This document shows, piece by piece, positions 17,343 through 25,526 of a stretch of 64,000 nt of DNA. Every line of letters begins with the position of its first letter. The stretch's first letter is position 1. The position numbers were made by a program, and so were the translations under genes. The notes below the pieces were generated by a model. That model was not told where the DNA came from. It searched no databases and saw only the letters and a list, made by a program, of their open reading frames with translations. This DNA is from SAR202-VII-2 sp965263165. Its GTDB lineage: Bacteria; Chloroflexota; Dehalococcoidia; Lucifugimonadales; SAR202-VII-2. Where the stretch lies: contig OZ253584.1 of NCBI GenBank assembly GCA_965263165.1, forward strand, positions 1,054,001-1,118,000, in the 5' to 3' direction.

Positions 17343-17789
17343 CTAGTCCCCAGGCGCTGCTAGCGTTTCCTGGAAGCAGCTAAACATGCGGTCGGTCATG
17401 CCTTGGGCCACGCTGCCCATCATCCGTTGGCCCACCCGCGCCACAGCCCCACCGACCTGCGCTTCCCCCTCAACGGTGACCACCGTAACGTCTCCCTGCT
17501 CCGCCAGCGTCAACCGGGCCTCTCCGTTGGCGAACCCCAGCGGGCCGCTGGCTTCCAGAGTCATTCGGTAGGAAACGGGCTCCTGTAGGTCGTGGAGCGC
17601 GACCTTGGCGGTGTACTTGCTCCGAACAGGCCCCACCCGGATGTCCAACGCGGCCCGGTAGGAGTTGGGCCCAACGAGTTCCAGGCTATCCACCCCAGGC
17701 AGGCAGCCGGTCAACACCTGGGGGTCCATGAACTTGGCCCAAACCTCCGCCGCGGGAGCGTTGAATGGATAACTTCCCGAGATTTTCAT
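17343..17789 (-). CDS. coxG: CoxG-like SRPBCC protein (CO dehydrogenase subunit G family)
   Basis: The 148 residue protein is a SRPBCC/START-type fold typical of the CoxG family: MKISGSYPFNAPAAEVWAKF, then LTGCLPGVDSLE and SKYTAKVALHDL, and a long C-terminal amphipathic helix. In Oligotropha-type systems CoxG helps attach the hydroxylase to the membrane; here the role is inferred from family and context. It lies directly upstream of coxS but on the opposite strand, so the two share a 223 bp region (17790-18012) that must hold divergent promoters. The length is close to the usual ~150 residues for the single-domain form. Confidence 0.82.
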   Translation of the reverse strand: MKISGSYPFNAPAAEVWAKFMDPQVLTGCLPGVDSLELVGPNSYRAALDIRVGPVRSKYTAKVALHDLQEPVSYRMTLEASGPLGFANGEARLTLAEQGDVTVVTVEGEAQVGGAVARVGQRMMGSVAQGMTDRMFSCFQETLAAPGD

Positions 17790-18012
17790 TCGCCCCCGGT
17801 CATTGCTGCTGTCGTTGCCTTGGGAGCCGCCCGCGGGATCGCGGATTCAGGGCAGGCTCCCGCCGTCCGCCATTATATCAGCCCCGCCGGCGAGTCCGTT
17901 GACGCAAAATCGGCCCAAAGCTATACTCGCCAAGCAATTCGCCCTCGACTTGCATCGTTGACCGAGTTGGACTCTCCCGCGAACAGCAGGCAATGCTGGA
18001 GGAGGTTGCAGA

Positions 18013-18483
18013 GTGAAAGTCCCAATAAAGCTCACCGTCAATCAAAGAGTCTTCGAGGTGGAAGCGGAGCCCCGGACGCTGCTGGTTGACCTGCTCCGCG
18101 ATGAGTTGGACCTGACCGGCGTCAAGATTGGCTGCGACACCAGCCAATGCGGGGCCTGCGTTGTTCGCATGAACGGCGCGACGGTCAAGTCCTGCACCTG
18201 CCTAGCAGTCCAGGCCGACGGGGCCGACATCACCACCGTCGAGGGACTGGCCCAAGATGGAGTGCTCCACCCAGTACAGGAAGCCTTCTGGAATAACCAC
18301 GGGCTCCAGTGCGGCTTCTGCACCGCCGGCATGATGATGTCGGTGATCGAGCTGCTGGAGCGCAACCCCACCCCCACGGCTCAGGAAGTCCGCGACGGGT
18401 TGGAGGGCAATATCTGCCGCTGCACCGGTTATCAAAACATCGTCAAGGCTGCTCTGGCTGCATCCCAGGCCATGGGAGGATAG
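18013..18483 (+). CDS. coxS: Molybdenum hydroxylase small subunit, 2x[2Fe-2S] (CoxS)
   Basis: The iron-sulfur subunit passes electrons from the molybdenum site to FAD. The plant-ferredoxin-type cluster ligands are C41, C46, C49 and C61 (GCDTSQCGAC). The second cluster uses C100, C103, C135 and C137 (QCGFC and NICRCTGYQN). The 156 residue length is standard. The GTG start at 18013 is seven bases from a GGAGG. coxL starts four bases after the stop, so the two are translated together. The upstream non-coding gap is shared with the divergent coxG. Confidence 0.93.
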   Translation: MKVPIKLTVNQRVFEVEAEPRTLLVDLLRDELDLTGVKIGCDTSQCGACVVRMNGATVKSCTCLAVQADGADITTVEGLAQDGVLHPVQEAFWNNHGLQCGFCTAGMMMSVIELLERNPTPTAQEVRDGLEGNICRCTGYQNIVKAALAASQAMGG

Positions 18484-18487
18484 CGCT

Positions 18488-20833
18488 ATGACTACCAGAA
18501 TCTTCGGTTCAGGCATCCGCCGGCGGGAAGACCCCAGGCTGATTACCGGCCAGGCTACCTATACCCATGACATCAAGCTGACAGGGATGGTCCACGCCGC
18601 CATCCTCCGCAGCCCCCACGCTCACGCCCGCATCAACAGCATCGACGCGAGCGCGGCCCGGCAGGCTCCCGGCGTCGTGGCCGTCTACACCGGCGCAGAC
18701 ATCGCAGGGGTCCTCAACCCAATCCCCTGCGCCTGGGCCATACCCGATTCCGACCTCAAGGCCGTTCCCTATAACGCCCTCGCTCAAGACGTGGTGCGCT
18801 ATGTTGGCGACGCAGTGGCCGTGGTCGTGGCGGAGGACCGCTATCAAGCCGAGGATGCCCTGGAGCTTATCGCCGTCGATTACTCTCCTCTGCAGGCCAT
18901 TGTGAACCCGGAAGCCGCCATCCAGGACGGCGCGCCCCAGCTCCACGAGGACGCTCCCAACAACCAGGCCTTCCACTGGGTGGCCGCCGGCGGCGACACC
19001 GACGCAGCATTTAGGGCCGCCGCTGTCGTGGTCTCCGACACGATCATCCAGCAGAAGCTGATTCCCAACGCCATGGAGCCCCGGTCCGCCGTGGCCAGCT
19101 ATCAGTCGGCCATGGGCGAGCTGACCCTCTGGAACACGACGCAGAACCCCCACATCGCCCGTTTCGTAACCAGTCTGGTCACGGGACTTCCCGAGCATAA
19201 GATTCGAGTCATTGCTCCTGAAGTTGGCGGAGGGTTCGGCAGCAAGATTGCCGTTTACCCCTGGGAGATGCTGGCCGTTTTCTGCTCCATGAAGCTGGGC
19301 CGTCCGGTCAAGTGGACCGAGACCCGAACGGAAAACTTCGTGGCCACCACCCATGGCCGGGACCACATCGAGCATGTGGAGATGGCCGCCACGCGGGACG
19401 GGAGAATAACCGGAGTCCGCAGCCTGGTGTATGCCGGCATGGGCGCCTATCTGTCCACCGCCGGCCCCGGCATCCCAACAATCCTCCACGGGCTGATGTA
19501 CTCCGGTCCCTATGACATCCCCAACATCAAGGCCGACATCTATGGCGTTTTTACCAACACGACCCCGGTCGAGGCTTACCGGGGCGCGGGCCGTCCCGAG
19601 GCCACCTTCCTACTAGAGCGGCTAGTGGAATTGCTGGCCCGGGAGCTTAACTTGGACCCGGTGGAGGTGCGCCGCCGCAACCTGATTCCCAAGTTTGACA
19701 ACGGCCACGACACCGCCATCGGTCTGACCTATGACAGCGGCGATTACGAGGGCGCCCTGGACGCTGCGCTCGCAAAGGCCAACTATGACGGTCTCCGCGC
19801 CGAGCAACAGAGCGAACGGGAAAACGGCCGGTACATGGGGATCGGCGTCACCACCTACTGCGAGATCTGTGGCCTTGGCCCCTCGCAGGTGGCCGGGGCA
19901 GTCGGGTTTGGCGGCGGCTTGTGGGAGAGCGCCACCGTGCGCTTCTACGCCACCGGCAAGGTCCACGTTTTTATCGGCGCGTCACCCCACGGTCAGGGCG
20001 AGGAAACCACCTTTGCCCAAATAGTCTCCGACGAAATTGGAGTACCCGTGGAGGACGTTGAGATTATCCACGGCGATACCGGCAACACTCCCATGGGCTG
20101 GGGCACCTACGGCAGCCGCACCACCGTCGTGGGAGGCGGCGCCTTGGCGCTAAGCGTCCGCAAGATTAGGGACAAGGCCAAGACAATTGCCGCCCATCTG
20201 CTAGAGGCTGCCGAAGCCGACATGGAGTACGAAGATGGCAAGTTCTTCGTTCGTGGGTCGCCCGACCAGAGCAAGACCATACAGGACGTGGCGTTGATGG
20301 CCAACGTGGCCTGGAACATGCCCGAGGGAGTGGAGCCGGGGTTGGAGGCAACCACCTATTACGATCCGCCCAACTTCAGCTATCCCTTCGGCGCTCACAT
20401 AGCTGTGGTCACCGTCGACCCGGAGGACGGCCGCATCGAATTGGTGCGTTACGTCGCCGTCGACGACTGCGGCCCTCAGATTAACCCCGTGATTGTGGAA
20501 GGGCAGATTCACGGCGGCGTCGTTCAGGGACTCGGCCAAGCCCTTTGGGAAGGCGCGATCTACGACGACAACGGCCAACTCCTCACCGGTTCCATGTTGG
20601 ACTACGCTCTCCCCCGCGCGCATATGATGCCCGACATGGAACTCTCTTCCACGGTCACTCCGTCGCCTACCAATCCCCTGGGCGTCAAGGGCATTGGCGA
20701 GACCGGCACCATCGCCTCCACCGCCACCGTTTATAGCGCCGTACTTGATGCCCTGCGGCCCTTGGGTGTCACAAAGTTGGACATGCCCCTGACCCAGGAA
20801 CGGGTCTGGCGGGCCATCCACGAGCAAGGGTAG
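18488..20833 (+). CDS. coxL: Molybdopterin-binding large subunit, form II CoxL-like
   Basis: This is the catalytic subunit of a xanthine oxidase-family hydroxylase. The 781 residue protein has an N-terminal a/b hammerhead (RREDPRLITGQATYTHDI), Mo-cofactor loops such as GGGFGSKIAVYPWE, and the terminal glutamate in KGIGETGTIAS. The active-site loop reads AYRGAGR at residues 363-369. That is the form II signature; the AYxCSFR loop with the Cys needed for the Cu-Mo centre of true form I CO dehydrogenase is absent. The substrate is therefore uncertain and may not be CO. It is flanked by coxS (4 bp) and coxM (11 bp) in one operon. Confidence 0.92.
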   Translation: MTTRIFGSGIRRREDPRLITGQATYTHDIKLTGMVHAAILRSPHAHARINSIDASAARQAPGVVAVYTGADIAGVLNPIPCAWAIPDSDLKAVPYNALAQDVVRYVGDAVAVVVAEDRYQAEDALELIAVDYSPLQAIVNPEAAIQDGAPQLHEDAPNNQAFHWVAAGGDTDAAFRAAAVVVSDTIIQQKLIPNAMEPRSAVASYQSAMGELTLWNTTQNPHIARFVTSLVTGLPEHKIRVIAPEVGGGFGSKIAVYPWEMLAVFCSMKLGRPVKWTETRTENFVATTHGRDHIEHVEMAATRDGRITGVRSLVYAGMGAYLSTAGPGIPTILHGLMYSGPYDIPNIKADIYGVFTNTTPVEAYRGAGRPEATFLLERLVELLARELNLDPVEVRRRNLIPKFDNGHDTAIGLTYDSGDYEGALDAALAKANYDGLRAEQQSERENGRYMGIGVTTYCEICGLGPSQVAGAVGFGGGLWESATVRFYATGKVHVFIGASPHGQGEETTFAQIVSDEIGVPVEDVEIIHGDTGNTPMGWGTYGSRTTVVGGGALALSVRKIRDKAKTIAAHLLEAAEADMEYEDGKFFVRGSPDQSKTIQDVALMANVAWNMPEGVEPGLEATTYYDPPNFSYPFGAHIAVVTVDPEDGRIELVRYVAVDDCGPQINPVIVEGQIHGGVVQGLGQALWEGAIYDDNGQLLTGSMLDYALPRAHMMPDMELSSTVTPSPTNPLGVKGIGETGTIASTATVYSAVLDALRPLGVTKLDMPLTQERVWRAIHEQG

Positions 20834-20844
20834 GGAGGTAATCG

Positions 20845-21750
20845 ATGTTTGCAGCAGAGTTCAACTATCACAAAGCCAGCTCTGTGGCTGAGGCCATCCA
20901 GATGCTGGAATCTGACCCCGACGCCAAGCTGCTGGCAGGTGGCCATAGCCTGATTCCCCTGATGAAATTGCGGTTGGCCCGCCCGTCAGCGGTAATCGAC
21001 ATCGGCGGCGTTGAGGCCCTCAAGGGCATCAGCGTCAATGACGGCGTCATCCGCATCGGCGCGCTGGCCACTCACGGGGAAATCGCCTCCTCCCACGAAG
21101 TGCGCGATGGCAATGCCCTGGCGGCGGAAGTGGCTGGGGTCATCGGCGACCCCCAGGTGCGCAACAGGGGCACTATCGGCGGCAACATTGCCCACGCTGA
21201 CCCCGCCAGCGATTGGGGAACGGTCTTGACCGCCTTGGATGCAACCATCGAAGTGCAGGGGCCCGGCGGAAGCCGCAGCGTGGCCGTGAGCGATTTCTTC
21301 CAGGGGGCCTTCGCCACGGCGTTGGCGGCTAACGAGGTGGTGACTGCGGTGCGAGTCCCGGTTTTGTCCCGACACGAGCACAACGGCGGTCTTGGCCACG
21401 ATGTCGCCAACACCCATGGAGACCTAGGCGAATACGCCAAGATGTCCCACCCGGCCTCCTTCTACCCCGTTGTTGGCGGCGCAGTGGTCATCTCCGTCCA
21501 GGACGGACGCTGCACGGCGGCCAAGGTAGCCGTGGGCGGTCTGACGCCTTCACCGGTCCGCTCTCCCTCGGTGGAGCAGGCCTTGGTGGGGCAGGAACTT
21601 ACCGTGGCCAACATAGCTGCCGCCGTCGGCCACCTCCGCGACGACCTAGGCAGCGACATCATCGGCGACCTCTATGCCTCCGCCGAGTTCCGCAGCCGGA
21701 TGGCTCCCGTGGAGGTTAGACGCGCCCTGTGCCGCGCCATTGGCCTATAG
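20845..21750 (+). CDS. coxM: FAD-binding medium subunit (CoxM)
   Basis: The flavoprotein subunit of the hydroxylase accepts electrons from CoxS. FAD-binding motifs are AGGHSLIPLMKLRLA near residue 32 and TIGGNIAHADPASD near 112, the two classic loops of the CO dehydrogenase flavoprotein family. The length of 301 residues is close to the family norm. The ATG has a strong GGGAGG seven bases upstream. It completes the S-L-M structural operon; the accessory genes coxD and coxE follow after a 143 bp gap containing a GC-rich hairpin. Confidence 0.92.
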   Translation: MFAAEFNYHKASSVAEAIQMLESDPDAKLLAGGHSLIPLMKLRLARPSAVIDIGGVEALKGISVNDGVIRIGALATHGEIASSHEVRDGNALAAEVAGVIGDPQVRNRGTIGGNIAHADPASDWGTVLTALDATIEVQGPGGSRSVAVSDFFQGAFATALAANEVVTAVRVPVLSRHEHNGGLGHDVANTHGDLGEYAKMSHPASFYPVVGGAVVISVQDGRCTAAKVAVGGLTPSPVRSPSVEQALVGQELTVANIAAAVGHLRDDLGSDIIGDLYASAEFRSRMAPVEVRRALCRAIGL

Positions 21751-21780
21751 CTAGCCAGTCCGCCTTTGTCTAAAGATGGG

Positions 21781-21803
21781 GGCCGCCGGGAACTGCGGCG
21801 GCC
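21781..21803 (+). terminator. GC-rich hairpin between coxM and coxD
   Basis: GGCCGCCG (21781-21788) pairs with CGGCGGCC (21796-21803) across a seven-base loop and is followed by CTCCCTCTGT. There is no clean T-run. It could be a partial terminator that lowers accessory-gene expression relative to coxSLM, or an mRNA-stabilising stem. Confidence 0.4.
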
Positions 21804-21893
21804 CTCCCTCTGTACATTCGGTTTTGCGCTGGGCGCCGCCGGTTGTTACGATGCCTCCGTCGCTCCTCAATCCGGCTCGCGGGAGAGCCCATC

Positions 21894-22838
21894 TTGGCCA
21901 CCACCGTCAACCTTCCCGAGACCATCGACGACGTTCAAGGCCTGCTGCGGGACCAGCTCTACATTGCCGACCGGGGGCTTGCTGTAGCCATTCTCTTGGC
22001 TTTGAAGCTCCAACGTCCCCTCTTTCTGGAGGGCGAGGCGGGAGTGGGCAAGACCGAAATCGCCCGGGCCTTGTCTTCTGGGTTGGACACCGAACTGATT
22101 CGCTTGCAATGCTACGAAGGGTTGGACATCAACCACGCTGTCTACGAGTGGAATCACGCCCGCCAGCTGCTGGAAATACGCCTGATGGAGGCTGGCGGAG
22201 CGGTCGACCGGGCTTCGGCAACCGACGACCTGTTCAGCGAACGATTCCTCATTAAGCGCCCTCTCCTCCAGGCCATCGACCCGGCGCGCGACCGTTCCCC
22301 CGTGCTGTTGATCGACGAGTTGGACCGGGCTGACGAGGAGTTCGAGGGGTTCCTCTTGGAGCTCCTAGCCGACTTTCAGATAACCATCCCTGAATTGGGC
22401 GCTTTGCAGGCCGTCCACCCTCCCGTGGTAATCATTACCTCCAACCGCACCCGGGAGATTCACGACGCTCTCAAGCGCCGCTGCCTGTACTACTGGGTGG
22501 ATTACCCCGACTTCCAGAAGGAGCTTCAGATCGTCACCACCCGCCTGCCCGATGCCCCTCATCGGCTGGCCTTGCAGGTCACCAGCTTCATACAGGAGCT
22601 ACGGGAGACCGAGCTATATAAGATCCCCGGCGTCTCCGAAACCATCGACTGGACATCCGCTTTGCTGGCCCTCAACCAGACGGAGCTGGACTCCCAAGTC
22701 ATAGACGACACCCTGGGCATCGTGCTCAAGTACCAGGACGACATCGAGATGGTGCGGGGTGAGCCGGTGCGGGCCATGCTCGAACGCTCTCAGCTTCGCG
22801 GCCCGCGGCGGGGCGGTCGCGGTGGGGGTGGGCCGTAA
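21894..22838 (+). CDS. coxD: MoxR-type AAA+ ATPase (CoxD-like)
   Basis: The 314 residue MoxR-family ATPase probably works with the VWA protein downstream to mature or activate the hydroxylase, as CoxD does in inserting the metal centre of CO dehydrogenase (family knowledge). Walker A is FLEGEAGVGKTE, Walker B is LLIDELDRADEEF, and sensor/arginine-finger regions follow (ITSNRTREIHDALKRRCLYY). I place the start at the TTG at 21894, six bases after GGGAGAG, because family proteins begin here; an in-frame ATG at 21843 would add 17 unlikely residues. The C-terminus is Gly/Arg-rich. Confidence 0.87.
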   Translation: MATTVNLPETIDDVQGLLRDQLYIADRGLAVAILLALKLQRPLFLEGEAGVGKTEIARALSSGLDTELIRLQCYEGLDINHAVYEWNHARQLLEIRLMEAGGAVDRASATDDLFSERFLIKRPLLQAIDPARDRSPVLLIDELDRADEEFEGFLLELLADFQITIPELGALQAVHPPVVIITSNRTREIHDALKRRCLYYWVDYPDFQKELQIVTTRLPDAPHRLALQVTSFIQELRETELYKIPGVSETIDWTSALLALNQTELDSQVIDDTLGIVLKYQDDIEMVRGEPVRAMLERSQLRGPRRGGRGGGGP

Positions 22839-22894
22839 AGGGTTCAAACGACATTGCCACCGGCGGCTCCAGCGGCCATATCCTCCGCAACCTG

Positions 22895-24145
22895 ATGATG
22901 TTCGGCGAAGTCCTCCGTCGGCTCGGGCTGGGTTTTGGCTCCGGCAACATGCTGGAATTGGTGCGGGCGACCCAGCATATTCCCATGAGCCGCCGCCAGG
23001 ACTTCCAGCAGGCCGCCCGCAGCCTGTTGGTGTACCGCAAATCTGACCTGCCTCTTTTCGACGAGGCATTCAGAGTCTTTTGGCGTCGGCCGGCCCACGG
23101 CGCCAGCCTCCGCGAGCTGCGGTCCATGGGTGAAGAGCGCCGTTACCGCCCGCCCCGTATCGGCCCCCCCGACGGAGCGGATGGCGGTGGCCCCCCCGGC
23201 TCCTCGGACGCACAGCCGATGGTGGCGATGAACGGCGCCAGCAGCGCCCAGGAGGTGCTGCGGGCCAAGGACTTCGCCCAATACTCCCCGGCGGAAATCG
23301 CCCAGGCCAAGCGCTTGATGTCCGAGCTTTCCTGGAGCCCGGGGTGTCGCAGCACCCGAAGATTTACCCCCGGCTCCGGTGATGGTTTGGACCTGCGGCG
23401 TTCCTTGCGCGGCAGCCTGAGATATGGCGGCGAGCTGCTCGACCTGGCTCACGTGCAGGCCAAGTCCAAACAACGCAACCTGATCCTCATTTGCGACATC
23501 AGCGGCTCAATGGAGCGGTACACCCGTATGCTGCTTCACTTCATCCATACCGTCGCCGCCGACCTGGGACGGGTGGAGGCCTTCCTCTTCGCCACCCGTC
23601 TGACCCGCATCACCCGCCACCTTCGCTATCGGAACGTGGACCAGTCGGTCACTGAGGTCTCCGGGGCCGTCCCCGATTGGGCCGGGGGCACCCGCATTGG
23701 CGAGACTCTGAAGACCTTTAACTATCAATGGGGCCGCCGCGTTCTACGGAGTAGTTCCGTAGTCCTCATTGTCTCAGATGGCTGGGATCGGGGCGAACCG
23801 GAGTTGCTTGCTAAGGAAATGCACCGCCTGCAACGCAGTTGCCATCGCCTAATCTGGCTTAATCCTCTACTTGGCGCGCCGGACTATCAACCACTAGCCC
23901 AGGGAATCCAAGCTGCTCTGCCTTACGTGGATGACTTTCTACCGGCCCACAACCTCAACAGCCTGGAAGCACTGGCCCGCTGCTTAAGCCGTTTGGGGTC
24001 CTATCGCAACCTGAGCGCCGGAGGACGCCGGATCCGAGAGAAACCTCCGGAGCCGGAAGGCGCCCCAACCCCGGGCCGCCCGATTAATCCCGGCTTGGCG
24101 CGCATGCTTCAGTTCCCTCCGGCCCGCCCCCGCTTGATTCCTTGA
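22895..24145 (+). CDS. coxE: VWA-domain protein (CoxE-like)
   Basis: The 416 residue protein is the expected partner of the MoxR ATPase. The N-terminal half is helical. The C-terminal half is a von Willebrand A-type domain with a MIDAS start LILICDISGSMERYTRMLLH (D-x-S-x-S type), followed by GGTRIGETL and VLIVSDGWDRGEPE. The start is uncertain: the reading frame is open for at least 50 bases upstream of the ATG at 22895 and the family-like sequence (GHILRNLM) begins before it, so a rare start near 22853 is possible. It is the last gene of the cox operon; a Pro/Arg-rich tail ends the protein. Confidence 0.85.
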   Translation: MMFGEVLRRLGLGFGSGNMLELVRATQHIPMSRRQDFQQAARSLLVYRKSDLPLFDEAFRVFWRRPAHGASLRELRSMGEERRYRPPRIGPPDGADGGGPPGSSDAQPMVAMNGASSAQEVLRAKDFAQYSPAEIAQAKRLMSELSWSPGCRSTRRFTPGSGDGLDLRRSLRGSLRYGGELLDLAHVQAKSKQRNLILICDISGSMERYTRMLLHFIHTVAADLGRVEAFLFATRLTRITRHLRYRNVDQSVTEVSGAVPDWAGGTRIGETLKTFNYQWGRRVLRSSSVVLIVSDGWDRGEPELLAKEMHRLQRSCHRLIWLNPLLGAPDYQPLAQGIQAALPYVDDFLPAHNLNSLEALARCLSRLGSYRNLSAGGRRIREKPPEPEGAPTPGRPINPGLARMLQFPPARPRLIP

Positions 24146-24332
24146 CCTTGGAAGGATTGGCGATCGGTTCTTCTGCCTTTTGCCCAGCCCCTCGTCGATA
24201 GTCGCCCTAGGAGCACCTCGCCCACGTTGGCGAGATCCCTAACTCAGACGGCGTCTCGACACGCAAACGGTTTACAGAGACCCACAATCCTTCCAGTTTG
24301 GCGCAGCGCGGCTGGATCTCAGAAAAGTGGGA

Positions 24333-24626
24333 CTACTCGGCCGGGTTCTTGCGGGGCCTGCCGCGGCGCCGGCCTTCCGACGCCCAGAAGTAGACGGCGC
24401 TGGCGGAACGGCGGACCTCCAGGTTCTTGCCCAGCATTTCCGCCGCCGCGGTAAGCCTGCGCCGGATCCCCTGCGTCGTCTCGCCCTCTCCGACCTCCAG
24501 CATTCCCGCTTCGCCCGGAGCTACGCTTTGGACGTACCCGACGTACTCCTGAAGCAGCGCCGCGCGCTTGCCCGTTGCGGTCTTCGCGCGTGCTTCGCCT
24601 ATCGAAACAAGGCTAAACGTGGGCAT
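24333..24626 (-). CDS. Small protein with AT-hook-like C-terminus
   Basis: The 97 residue protein starts at an ATG behind a strong TAGGAGG. I do not recognise a named family. The body (ALLQEYVGYVQSVAPGEAGM, then a mixed alpha/beta stretch) resembles a small DNA-associated fold. The C-terminus GRRRGRPRKNP matches an AT-hook, which binds AT-rich minor grooves. A longer frame to 24758 exists but lacks a ribosome binding site. It has no operon partner: the cox operon is convergent, and 24627-25526 upstream has no firm gene. Confidence 0.6.
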   Translation of the reverse strand: MPTFSLVSIGEARAKTATGKRAALLQEYVGYVQSVAPGEAGMLEVGEGETTQGIRRRLTAAAEMLGKNLEVRRSASAVYFWASEGRRRGRPRKNPAE

Positions 24627-25526
24627 TCTGTTACCTCCTAGTATGAGCGGACCCTTCGGATAACCGCCCTCTGTTGGGATGCAGCATAGCCGCATAAGTC
24701 CGATAAGTCTATCTTCCCCTTTCTCATGGCCTCGCCCTTGTTGAAGTTTCCTCGTCATGGCTTACGCTCTACGATGTTATACAGCGTCTCCCACGCCACT
24801 TTGTGGAGCGCATGTCAAACAAGCGTATGCACGAGATAAGGCTTTCTGAATCCTTCTACGGGGCTATTCCGAGACTGTTAGAATCCCCGGAAGATGTCTG
24901 CTGTCTCGCCGATGTACAGAGTGGCATGACCTTCTGCATCCCCGAGTTCGGCTAAGATCGCAGGATGGTGCAAGTCTGCGCCAACCACGTTGGCGCAGAC
25001 TAGTGGGAAGGGAATCGGCGTAACGCGCTCCATGCGCCAAGTGGACGAGAACCCGGAGATTCGCGCAGGGACCATCCCTTCCGACTGACTGTGGGCATAC
25101 ACTGAGATGCCGGGTGGGGGTCCCAGGGCGGGAAGGCCGTCCACATGAGGAGGGGGAGGCAAGTGCGCGAGCCGCGGAACGCCGAATCTGTTCTGGTTCC
25201 CCAACTCGCTTCGGGTCTTTCAATTGCGGCGCAAGTGGCCTGCGCCTCGCCCAAGGCAACGTTTAACGCGTGTTCGCGTGCGGCGCTCATCATGGATCAC
25301 GGACGCGCCAAGCACATTGCTCAGCAAGGGAAATTGGCGCAGGGGCTATTTGGAGGGATCCATGTCGCAGTATTCGCTGGTATCAGGACTCGGCAGCATC
25401 CAGTCTCAATCGCGCCCGCCTAGCGCCATGCCGTCTGCGGATGTGAAACTTACGCCCCTGGAGGGCTACGTTCCGGCTATGGTCCTTTGAAAAGACGCAA
25501 GACCTGATGGTTCTCGAGGGCATCCG
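24627..25526. other. Long gap with possible gene fragments
   Basis: No intact gene is supported. A minus-strand frame ending at 24878 reads FPLVCANVVGADLHHPAILA and then HATLYIGETADIF, vaguely like the LYIG core of GIY-YIG nucleases but truncated and without the catalytic remainder. Start and upstream portions look random. I see no RNA gene. Confidence 0.3.

Noticed and set aside
18488..20833. Assignment of CoxL as form I CO dehydrogenase
   Set aside because: The active-site loop is AYRGAGR rather than AYxCSFR, so the Cu-Mo ligand Cys is absent.
24878..25204. Minus-strand frame with LYIGETADIF considered as a GIY-YIG nuclease
   Set aside because: Only one short motif fits; catalytic Arg and Glu regions are missing and the frame ends at once.
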